A stretch of DNA of 25,290 bases from positions 1 to 25,290 of the forward strand of contig QXVZ01030241.1 in the NCBI GenBank assembly GCA_008931825.1. Direction: 5' to 3'. The notes beneath the pieces are model-generated. The model was not told where the DNA came from and made no database searches. It saw only the letters and a list, made by a program, of their open reading frames with translations. The stretch comes from Phallusia fumigata. Taxonomy: Eukaryota > Chordata > Ascidiacea > Phlebobranchia > Ascidiidae. The position numbers and the translations under genes are program-made. Below, in pieces: positions 1-9,437 of this stretch (positions are counted from its first letter, which is position 1; each line of letters opens with the position of its first letter).

Positions 1-1683
1 TGATGTCAAGGTAAACTCTAATACGAAACGATTGTGCGAATAGTGCATTATTTCATTCAAACCTTTGTATGTCCATTCAAACCCAAACCTTTATATTTAA
101 TATGTACGTATGTAAAGATACAATCTAACACGGCTAATGTTTTACGTTAAAATAAGAATCTTACGAAATCTAGATAGCGTGGAATACAATAAAGTTGTTG
201 GGGGTTTGTTTCGTCACTCGGCCAAACATGACCGGATTTGATAATAGGCGACCATAGATTTTCTAGGAAAAAGTTGAATCCAGCTACAAACAATCACAAT
301 AAATAACAAAATGACACCATTTTTTTAGTTACTGTCTTACATCACCGGTGGAACGACCGCCGTATTCCTGATGATCACCATCATTACCATACTATGCGTT
401 CGCAAGATGATTTCGAGCGATCGACCCTTCGTCCAAATCAACCTGTCGCTGTCTCTTCTGCAGTTCCACGCACTAAATCTGACTCATGACGTCGTCGTGA
501 CGCATCCACAGCTGTGCGAGGCTCTGGCGGTTGCCATGCATTACTTCCTGTTGTCTTCAGGTGAATTTGCGCCACTATAGTCAATGTAACCTCCATGACG
601 ATGCTTTTACACAATGCCTACCAGCTCAATGGCTATCAGTTCTACGCAGATAGATAACATAGCTAAAAAGGTGTGGCAAAATATTCTTACACCTTACTTT
701 CAAGTATGAATAATGGCGAAGTATATTTCTGTCAAATCCAAAAGATTTATGTTGTGACTATGATCATAAATCTAATCCAAAAAACATCATTACATGGTAT
801 CTATTTGGGTGATTTGCCACCTTGGACGCTAAAGGTTTTAACTTCAAATTTAGGATTGTCGTTGGCCTTAATACAACGCCTATATTTGTTTTAGTGTTCT
901 GGAAGTTGGTAGAGGGAATTACACTTGCAACAAAAACTTCGTCTAAGTCTCTTCAGTTTAACGCGATTGACCCGACCAAGTTGAACGTCGGGAGGGCCAT
1001 CATAGGTTGGGGCATCCCTTCAATTATCGTCACAGCCTCAGCGGTCGTTGGATTCATCTTCACAAAGCCTTATCTTACACTAAATGCAGAGACTCAAGAA
1101 TCCATACCCGAACAAAACCGATGTTTCAAAGCATCTATGTACAAACACAACCGACGCTGTTTCCTTGATTATCAATCTCATTTCTTCTACTGGTCGGTGA
1201 TTGGTCCAATCTGTCTGTGCATCGCCATCAACCTGTTCATAGTCGTTCACGTGGTCGTGTTCACTTATCGCCTGAACTCCAAACAGCCGCGTCGTGCTGG
1301 TCGTGTCCGTCGTCTCACCAAAGTGGAAAAGATCATGAGGAAAGTCAAGTTGCAGGTAGTTGCCGACATCGGAAAGAAATTGCTGCTGCTCACACCAGTC
1401 ATGGGAATTCCACTCCTGCTGGGAGTTTTTGTAGGTGAGAACATAAAGCCCTCTATATTCATGCCAATCTGTGTTGCCTTGTAAAGCTTTGTAGTTTAAT
1501 TTACCTCGTTGTCTTTGTGTAGGGATTGGTTCAACTGAGACCGACGAATTCTTTATGTACATCAACGTAATAGTGAACGGCTTACAAGGCTTGTTCATTT
1601 TTATCATCTACTGCCTCATGTCGGAAGAAGTAAGAGAGGCAATCAAGCGGGCTTGCTCACGGTTTCACTGCCGGGACGGCTAG
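1..1683 (+). CDS. Adhesion GPCR (family B2), 3' part: GPS-exon tail plus complete seven-TM region
   Basis: A seven-helix receptor of the adhesion class; the ectodomain lies upstream of the window. Exons read as 1-10 (end of the GPS exon, ...DVK before a GTAAAC donor), 329-560, 895-1434 and 1523-1683 (stop TAG). Phases 0/1/1 and exon lengths 232/540/161 match the paralog at 3225-7593 (232/516/161). Visible family marks are the TM2 block FVQINLSLSL, the extracellular-loop Cys in QLCEA, LVEGI in TM3, GWGIP in TM4, the second-loop Cys in RCFLDY, and NGLQGLFIFIIYC in TM7. The second extracellular loop is 8 residues longer than in the paralog and carries an extra Cys (NRCFKASMYKHNRRCF). The cytoplasmic tail is very short, ending about 20 residues after TM7 (SEEVREAIKRACSRFHCRDG). 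No AATAAA was found near the stop. Exon calls rest on splice signals and paralogy, without transcript evidence. Confidence 0.88.
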
Positions 1684-3180
1684 AATGCCCAAACCCCAAA
1701 CGACGGCTAATAATTTGACTAAAACGTTTGTTTCCATGAAAATGACAATATATTTTGTACACATTTAATTTGTATGTCGGAATTTTTCGCTTTTTTCGCT
1801 ACACACAGGCTGTGTTCTACCAATTAGGGAAAATGGTTATTTTTGCTAAATCGCATTTTTGTGACGGATAGTAAAAAAATAACCGCTAGTGGTTGATAAA
1901 GAGCAATTAAGCATGTTTGTGCACAAAAATAATTGCATTAGCAATCGAGCGTATCGTTAATGAAAGTGTAACTGTAATTGACTTTGTTGTTTGGACAACA
2001 CACACATGTATAGAAATTATTTTACTTAGCAAATCAACTGAAATCAAACAAACTGACCCCATGGCGTTAAACTATATAAGCAGGCAATACGTATTACAAA
2101 TCGTGTTTGATCGACGAAAAGAAAAACTGGAATCGAATACGGAACCACATTGCCATAAGGACCCCAGTAGGTCCTTCTATATTCCCCCAACTTGTGTATG
2201 CATCCAATCATTACTATCACCTGCATTTTGTTTCTTCCACGATGATCGTAAATTAAAATGACGTACAAGGCCCAAACTTCAGCATCACAAGTCAAGAGGA
2301 AACACCAACATGTTTGGTTTGAAACTAACTTTTGACACAAATGTTAAGTTTATTTTGTAAACGCAATGAAATCAAACTATCAATTAGATCCGAATCATAC
2401 GTCCGTAAAAAGTCCACAAACTTGTTACGCGGAAGAACCTTGTTGAGGAGAGTTTGTGTGTGATTGCAACACAGATGCACTTAAAAAATCTAAACTTCGG
2501 ACAGCTTGCATTTATTCCAAGGCCAAAGCCATTTTCTTTCATGAAGCAGTTTTGTGTGGACGACACTATTTTCAAGCGTCACAACAATAGCCCTTGGTGT
2601 TACTTTCATTAAGAAGACTATTTTTGCTACTGTTATCATAGTTAGCGTTATTATCTGCCGTTTTGGTTAGCATATCCCACTTTTCAGATTTACCATTTTC
2701 AGCGTTTCCACAATGGAATTTTCCACTGTATTTCTTATTAGTAGTATAGCCGCTATATCTGTGCACATCTCGCGTGACGTAGTTCCTAAACGCAGTGTTC
2801 ATGCGAACGTTTTCCAACAAGTAAGACGACACAGTACGTGTTCTCTCCACATGACAAGACAATTTCTCGTTGTAGGTGTAGAGTGGTTATCGGCATTTTC
2901 ATTTTGCATTTACCTACAGCCCTGGGCAACCTGTGGCGCAGAAAGAATATAAGGCAGATTTGAAACAGGTAACAAAGAATAAATAGCACTTTCCTCTTCA
3001 AGTTTACTGTTGGGTAAAGGTTTACTTTAGCAAAGCGACAGTAGCACAATTACTACGCAAAGATTAAAGCGTATGAAAGTCATTCTTCATTTGCTGTTAC
3101 GTTAGGTACTCAAATACCGCGCATTGGAAAAGAACCAACAGCATTTACGAATGTTAATTGCAGCATTCAACGTTCAGTTA
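1684..3180. other. Intergenic region between the two aGPCR genes
   Basis: Contains the 3' UTR of the first gene and upstream DNA of the second. I see no gene I can support. A TATATAAG lies near 2073 and an open frame of 79 codons at 2713-2952 begins with a hydrophobic stretch, but neither has splice, homology or paralog support. Confidence 0.5.
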
Positions 3181-3224
3181 TATTTCAGATTTCATGTCAA
3201 CATTTTTGTTTTGCTGAATAAAAC
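3181..3224 (+). promoter_or_regulatory. Possible trans-splice acceptor / short 5' leader before the SUEL-GPCR
   Basis: A TATATTTCAG ends at 3188, leaving only 36 bases of leader before the ATG at 3225. Tunicates add a spliced leader to many mRNAs, so this could be such an acceptor; it could equally be the acceptor of an ordinary 5' UTR intron. No TATA box sits at a usual distance. Inference only. Confidence 0.3.
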
Positions 3225-6200
3225 ATGGTAATGATTGCTAGTAAACAGCTTATGATTATTGTGTCACTATTGCTTGTGCAAAACAGTTACTGCTTTGGTA
3301 AGTAGTTAATCTTAATGTCATATTGACGTAAATAATCCTTTAACTTTGTAAACGTTGATTAAATACATCAAACGTGTAACAATAGGGCTTAGAACACCAC
3401 TATAGTAGGCATTCACAATCTCTGTGACGCTGTATGATTTTCTGTTTTGTGTAAGTTACAATTTCGTTCATTTCACTTCTGCAAAATGATTCTACACATG
3501 TCAGCTCCAATAAGAGCATCAAAGTTGTAAATTGCACATATCTGCAAATACATTGGAATCAAAATAATATTTTGAATGTAAATAAATAACACTTTGTATT
3601 TGATGATTTATACTTGTTATGTCATAAACGTTTTACAGCGAACACTTTATTGGATGCGAGAGAATTAATTTGACACAACACTTGGTCGAGTGACTTAATT
3701 AGGATTACGGCACCGGATTTATCTAAATCGAGTTTGTTTGCGTAAAAAAGGCTTATCTAAATTGCAACTAATATTTTTCATGCAGAATTTTTACTGTGCG
3801 CTGCTGTGTCTGCTACGCTCTACATTTTGATTTTGCGAGACTTACTTTAATTCACACAAAAACCGATTACAATCGTCTTTCAGGACTATCGGATTCTCTA
3901 GCACCATCCACTCCTTTAAGTACAAGTTCATTTAATTGTACACACGGAACCGATTTACGTAGACGCATCAGTGAGTTGTACCTAATTAAAATCGAAACAT
4001 AAACTGCTGCTGTGCGTTGGCTTGTTGTTTAAATTACATTCACAAGGTAAGTGTTATATTACCTAAACGCACTGCGCTCTTAAAATGAGCCTACAGTTAA
4101 GTTACATGTCGCGTTATTCTCAACTTTCCTGCTCGGGGAAACACAAATAACCTAGATGGGATTAGAACCCACAACCTTTGGAGCACTGACAAAGGTTAGA
4201 ACTAAGACTGGATTACGTTTAATGACAACATTAATTTGCAAATAGTTTGCGGATCGGAAAACATATCCTGCGAAGGTGGAAAACGAATCTTTGTTGCAGA
4301 CGTTGTTTACCAAGAGGGGCCTGTGTAAGTATATCTTTATCGAGTAAGCAAGAAAACCATTTTGTTGCAATATTTATCTGCATGATTTGGACGCATTTCA
4401 CTGGGTTCAAACGTAACTAGTCCAACTAAGTCTGCGGCGGTGAATACTTATAATGTTAATTGCTTTACCGCCCTTGCAACAAATAACCCCCTCTTGGAAC
4501 TTATAAACGCTCACATGTTGCACATAAAAGTCAAAAGATAAATTCGATGTTAACTTGCAATTTGACCTCTACATGTTAAGAGGCTGTACTTGCTGGTTTG
4601 TTTGTAGAGTGCGTTGAGCTTACTTTGTTGATAACTTTGGTTTTCAATGTAAAGTGTATTAAAAAGCACGATCTTCTCTTCACCAAAACATAATCATAGA
4701 GCAGAAAAAAATAGGCAAAATTTTGTGCCTGAACTGGGAAGTCGTATGTACTTTTTTTTACTATTTTCAATCTTTTATTAATTCAGGAAAATTTCAGACT
4801 ACAAATGCGGGGATGAAATTGGATCTCCAAAAAAAATTCGGGAGCCGATCTGGATCATAAAAAAGTGCCACGGTAAAGTTTCCTGTCATTTGAACTCCTC
4901 TTCATTTCAAGATAAAGTTGAAGAAAGTATCCCATTTGGGCCTGACTCGACGAAATCCCATATTAACATATCTTACAACTGCACCTATTTTCGTGGTAAG
5001 TGGCTGGAGCTAAGCGAAGTTCTACAAAAATTTGGGGAAGTCAAATTACTAATTGAAGCATTTTAAAATCCATTTCAAATTTCAAAACGTCAGCTGAAAC
5101 AAAATAAAAACGCTAAAATAGCATGTAACCTTGCTTTTAAAACATAAACAAACGCGTTGTTGATGGACTAAAATTGAGGAAGTGTTCTGGTTTTCTTTCA
5201 GAACCACCACACTTTAATCACTTGACGAACGTAGAGTACATCAACCTGTTTATTCTTTTCGTACTTTCATCTGGATCCAGTATTTACAATGATAGCAACA
5301 CGATTACACAAAGGTTCGACGGATCCACAGGAACAAACCTACGCATTGACGACGCCGAACTTGATCAAGTTCAGCAAGTGTCCGAAACACCTTTTTCAGT
5401 CGCATTGTCAGTGATCAACTTTAACACAACTACGATAAACCGTTTTATAGACGGCTCGAAAAATCTAGCACCTAGTGGCTTTGATAACGTGTATGCTCTA
5501 GAAGGTCCACCCTTGCTTTCCGTAGTAGTCAGTGATGGAGTGTCCTGCTTCCCTACTCAGGCGAAAGTTCGCTTTTCCGTTTCGGTTCCCCCACAAAGCT
5601 TTCAAACAAACCACACAGAACAGCAAGGCCGCAAAATGTGGGTTTGCGTGTTCGTGGATCCCAAAACACAGAAGTTTTCGACTGAAGGTTGCGAGTCTGG
5701 AACAGCAATTAACCAGACGCGGGTTTCGTGTGCTTGCAACCACACAACCATATTCGCTGTTCTTCTTGCAGTTGGTCCTGTTGTTCAGGCAGCTAATATC
5801 AAGGTAAGCAAATTTCACCTTGCACTTTACCATACAACCCGGCGCGCAAAATCAATCGAACTGATAGGTTTGTCTCGCTTCTAAACCAGAAAAACTTCTA
5901 AACCAAATTTTTTTAGAAAAACCTTTTGCATCAGTAGTGGTGCATAAAAGGCGACATTGTTTAGCAAAGCTTGAAAAAACTTAAGTGGCTAAAAGCTGTT
6001 TCTTTCTCAGATATTATCTTACATCACTAGTGGAACGACTGTTGGATTCCTNAAGCTTTGAAACCTACCACACAGAACAGCAAGGCCGCAAAAGGTGGAT
6101 TTGCGTGTTCGTGGATCCCAAAACACAGAAGTTTTCGACTGAAGGCTGCGTGTCTGGAACAGCAATTAACCAGACGCGGGTTTCGTGTGCTTGCAACCAC

Positions 6201-7593
6201 ACAACCACATTCGCTGTTCTTCTTGCAGTTGGTCCTGTTGTTCAGGCAGCTAATGTCAAGGTAAGCGAATTTCACCATGTACTTTACCATACAATCCCGC
6301 TGGCATAATCAATCGTACCAATAAAAAACAGGTTTGTCTTCTAAACCAGAATTTTTTTTACAAAAACCTTTTGCATCAGTAGTGGTACAAAAAAGGCGAC
6401 ATTGTTAAGCAAAGCTTGAAAAAATTAAGTGGCTAAAACTGTTTCTTTCTCAGATATTATCATACATCACTAGTGGAACGACTGTTGGATTCCTGACCGC
6501 CACCACAGTTACCATCTTCAGCGTCCGCAAGATGATTTCAAGCGATCGACCCTTCGTCCAAATCAACTTATCGCTGGCTCTTATGCTGTTCCACACATTA
6601 AATTTGGCTCATGACGTCGTTGTGACGCATCCACAGCTGTGCGAGGCCCTGGCTGTTGCCATGCATTACTTCCTGCTGTCTTCAGGTAAATTTGCGTCAC
6701 TAGACAATAAAATCACTCTCATTTTAACAAGCTATTAATAAACGGAAGGTTTGTTGAACACGCGCACAAATCTTGCAGGCAAAGCACAAATAGTATTTCA
6801 TGTGTTATACTTACATTGCTATTGACATCGTTGTCGTGCAGTGTTCTGGATGTTGGTAGAGGGAATCACACTTGCAATAAAAACTTCGTCTAAGTCTCTT
6901 CAGTTCAACGCGATCGACCCGACCAAATTGAACGTCGGGAGGGCCATCATAGGTTGGGGCATCCCTTCAATTATCGTCACAGCCGCAGCGGTCGTTGGTT
7001 TCATCTTTTCAAAGCCTTATCTCACTCCAAGTGCCGAGAGTCAAACAGTTTCCAACTCAACTGTGTATGAAACCAACCAACGCTGTTTTCTCGACTATCA
7101 ATCTCATCTCTTCTACTGGTCGGTGATTGGTCCAATCTGTCTGTGCATCGCCATCAACTTGTTCATCCTCGTTCACGTGGTCGTGTTCACTTATCGCCTG
7201 AACTCCAACCAGCCGCGTCGTGGTCGTGTCCGTCGTCCAACCAAAGAGGAAGAGATCATGAGGAAAGTCAGGTTGAAGGTGGTGGCCGACATCGGAAAGA
7301 AATTGCTGCTGCTCACACCAGTCATGGGAATTCCACTCCTGCTGGGTGTTTTTGTAGGTGAGAACCACTTGCATTTGAACGTCATTGTCTGGTAATACCA
7401 AATCAGCTGGTTTACTTTTGCTATTTCTGCAGGAATCGGTTCAGCCGGGGCCGATGACTTCTTTATGTACATCAACGTGATAGTGAACGGCTTACAAGGC
7501 TTGTTCATTTTTATCATCTACTGTGTCATGTCAGAAGAAGTGAGAGAGGCAGTGAAGAGGTCTTGTTCACGGTTTCGAGGCGGGGACCGATAA
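3225..7593 (+). CDS. Adhesion GPCR with SUEL-like lectin domain, GAIN/GPS and 7TM (latrophilin-like architecture)
   Basis: Exons: 3225-3297, 3884-3970, 4246-4324, 4787-4995, 5202-5803, 6454-6685, 6842-7357, 7433-7593 (stop TAA). Phases join cleanly to give about 652 aa. The first exon is a signal peptide (QLMIIVSLLLVQNSYCF). Residues about 54-149 resemble a SUEL/rhamnose-binding lectin: ISCEGG, VADVVYQEG, KKCHGKVSC, ISYNC; the usual DPC motif is absent. Residues 150-350 are a short GAIN-like region ending in a GPS with four Cys and CACNHTT followed by IFAVLL, the expected cleavage being HT|T near 5746/5747. The two usual GPS tryptophans are replaced (CVFVDP, QKFSTEGC). The 7TM follows (VFWMLVEGI, GWGIP, RCFLDY, NGLQGLFIF), with a roughly 20-residue tail. 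It is a tandem paralog of 1-1683. A second GPS exon copy at 6011-6260 contains an in-frame stop just after the N and must be skipped. Ligand unknown. Confidence 0.88.
4246..4995 (+). other. SUEL-type (galactose/rhamnose-binding) lectin-like domain, two exons
   Basis: Exons 4246-4324 and 4787-4995 together encode a Cys-rich domain of about 95 residues. The order ICGSENISCEGG, then VADVVYQEG, YKCGDE, KKCHGKVSCHL, ending ISYNCTYF follows the SUEL family order. The C-terminal DPC loop reads PFGPDST, so one family Cys is lost and sugar binding may be altered. In known latrophilins this domain sits at the N-terminus, as it does here right after the signal peptide and a Ser/Thr-rich linker (3884-3970). 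Confidence 0.62.
5640..5803 (+). other. GPS autoproteolysis motif and tethered agonist of the second aGPCR
   Basis: Encodes WVCVFVDPKTQKFSTEGC, then VSCACNHTT and IFAVLLAVGPVV, ending at donor GTAAGC (5804). Four Cys of the GPS are kept. The cleavage triplet is His-Thr-Thr in place of the common His-Leu-Thr, with Thr codon 5747-5749 starting the predicted tethered agonist (TIFAVLLAV). Cleavage competence is inferred from the family. Confidence 0.8.
6011..6260 (+). pseudogene. Duplicated, non-coding chimeric exon (TM1 start joined to a second GPS exon at an N)
   Basis: 6011-6051 repeats the first 41 bases of the real TM1 exon at 6454 (with a few differences). It stops at an N (6052) and continues at an AAGCTT (6053-6058) into a second copy of the GPS exon (6053-6260, matching 5596-5803). 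The intron after it (6261-6453) is also a close copy of 5804-6010. Read from the 6011 acceptor in phase 0, a TGA follows within a few codons of the N, so this block cannot be part of the receptor as written. Skipping it joins 5803 to 6454 in phase 0. Confidence 0.8.
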
Positions 7594-9437
7594 CAAACAT
7601 TTGATGACAAACAAGGACAACAATCAAAAACAACAATGTTGCGTTTGCTACATGTACATATGTTTGTGCTTTTTCCCTTTTAAACTGTAATTGCATTTGT
7701 TAAGAAGTATATGCTAGAGTTTGAAAAACACGCTACCCCTTCAGTACGATTGTAGTTCATTTGCAAAAGTTTTCTGCTGTTGCTGAAAATTTCTTGTACT
7801 CTCAAGTCCAAATATTTAAACATCATTTGCTTTTTCTCTGTCCTACTAAAAATGCGATGCGTTTTCGGCAATAAAAGGGTTCTTTTTGCAAAAATGATAA
7901 AGAACTGGCGTGAACCCTACAGACATATTTTCATGGATGTTTAAAAGTTTTCCACAAATGTTGTATATGATGCGTATTCTTAGTGTTTCCTCGTTTTTGA
8001 AAGTTTCTTTCTTTTTTTTCGTATTTCTTACATGTAAGTGATTTTACACAGAAAAAAATCGAGAAAGCACTCCTAAAGTTTTCAAACAAAAAAGCTTCGA
8101 TGGAAAATCCAGCCATTCGCTTTTCTCCGCAAGCATTTTTTGTTTGGTCGCTTTTTGAACATCAATTGCTTTGCTAACTTTTGAACACAAATGGTTTAAA
8201 GTTATTGTGTATAAATGACAAATAACTATAGCAATGTGATGCACTGGTCAGGTTGGGTGGCGGAATAATAATAAATTAATAATTGATTAAAACCTTCATG
8301 ATGTAGCAACAATGTTTTATAGTTACAAATTTACAATTGCAACCTCTTTTCAACGCCGTTGTTTAGTAAAAAACAGATTAAGCTAACTTTGTTGCCTTTA
8401 CTTTGAGTGCAAAACGATTACAACATTTCTGCTATTTTTTGCGTTGATATACAGAACATTAAGATAGCGGAAAAAAGTCCCTAGTGGGAAATTTATCAAT
8501 TGAGGGGTGGAATTTCCGCTTTATAGTTAAGTTATTTGTGAAAAGTGTACAACTTTTTTGGCGGACGAGCGGTTCCAAACCGTTAATATTACGTTAAGTC
8601 ACTTCTTGTTTAGTAGGGGAGGAATGAAAAGTATCAAAATATGGAAAGGGGCGAAATGCATCCAAAAAGTTTGGGAACCATTGGCCGAAAACCACTTCAT
8701 ACTAGTTATTAATATGAGTTGCGGATTTTTGCAATGCTGCACGACCGATCATCATCTAAAACTCCTTGTCGTGTAACAAAGTAAGACTTGACTTGTGTTT
8801 ATCTCGCTTGGTAAAAGAAATCATAGCGACACAATTGCAATGAAACAATCACCAAGCCGGAAATAAGTATCTTACAAGGCACAAAAGGAAAGGACACATT
8901 TAGTTGAACTCGCTGCAGCTACACCGTCATTAAAGGAGTTATGTGGCGTAGACTTACATCAAACGATGGGTTTGGCATAAGCGCATTGTACCGGATAATC
9001 TATTAGTTCCTATTCGTATCTTAGGAAGGCAAACAGCTTTGCCACTTTTGCATCAACAAATTGCAGTTTTTATCACATTTTACAACCCTGCAAAACAAAT
9101 ATGTAAAAATTAGTCAGTACTTATTCCAATTTATTTTTTGTTAAAAATGAAATTAGCAACTGATTTTTTGTTACGCGTTTTGGAATTTCCCATCACATTT
9201 AGCCAGTTAAACCGACGTTCGGCACCTGCCTTTTTTGAGTGCAGTACGTATGTTTGGCGTCACACATATGGCTGCTTAACGAAGGGCCGTATATCCAGTT
9301 TTGCACAACTAAGCGGATGTATTGATACCACCTCTCCATGTTTAGAACCGGAGCAAAACAAACTGTTTAGTGGGTGGGTGGATCCAGCGTGAATCTATAC
9401 GTAACCGCGCGTTTGTTCATTTTCCAAAGTACTGGTG
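7594..9437. other. Intergenic region (3' UTR then AT-rich DNA)
   Basis: The first ~280 bases are the 3' UTR of the GPCR gene up to AATAAA at 7870. The rest is AT-rich with short homopolymers and a TAATAATAAATTAATAATT run near 8265. No gene supported. An open frame ending at 9392 shows no family features. Confidence 0.5.
7870..7875 (+). terminator. Polyadenylation signal AATAAA of the SUEL-GPCR gene
   Basis: Canonical AATAAA 277 bases after the TAA stop (7591-7593), followed by a T-rich stretch (GGGTTCTTTTTG). First AATAAA downstream of the stop. Confidence 0.6.

Larger units (their letters stand above)
5596..6495 (+). repeat. Tandem repeat of about 457 bp (GPS exon + intron + TM1 exon start)
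   Basis: Unit 1 runs from the AAGCTT at 5596 to 6051; unit 2 from the AAGCTT at 6053 to about 6495. Exon parts differ at scattered bases, while the introns differ at scattered bases and by small indels. The seam is the single N at 6052. It is either a recent partial tandem duplication or two haplotypes left unmerged in the assembly. Confidence 0.85.

Noticed and set aside
1080-1607. 175-codon open frame on the minus strand
   Set aside because: It runs antisense through two 7TM exons and their intron; the plus strand has clear family motifs and splice sites. The same shadow recurs at 7057-7517.
1684-2260. Polyadenylation signal for the first GPCR
   Set aside because: No AATAAA is present; ATTAAA near 2254 is far from the stop and AATATA near 1747 is weak, so none is assigned.
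2713-2952. 79-codon frame starting with a signal-like hydrophobic stretch
   Set aside because: No family motif, no paralog, and the hydrophobic start is short. Likely chance in AT-rich intergenic DNA; could be part of a 5' UTR of the next gene.
5498-5833. Minus-strand open frame, repeated at 6027-6290
   Set aside because: Antisense of the GPS exon and its duplicate; follows from the coding bias of the real exon.
9138-9392. Cys-containing open frame just upstream of the small receptor
   Set aside because: No signal peptide, no homology I recognise and no splice signals that join it in phase to the receptor.
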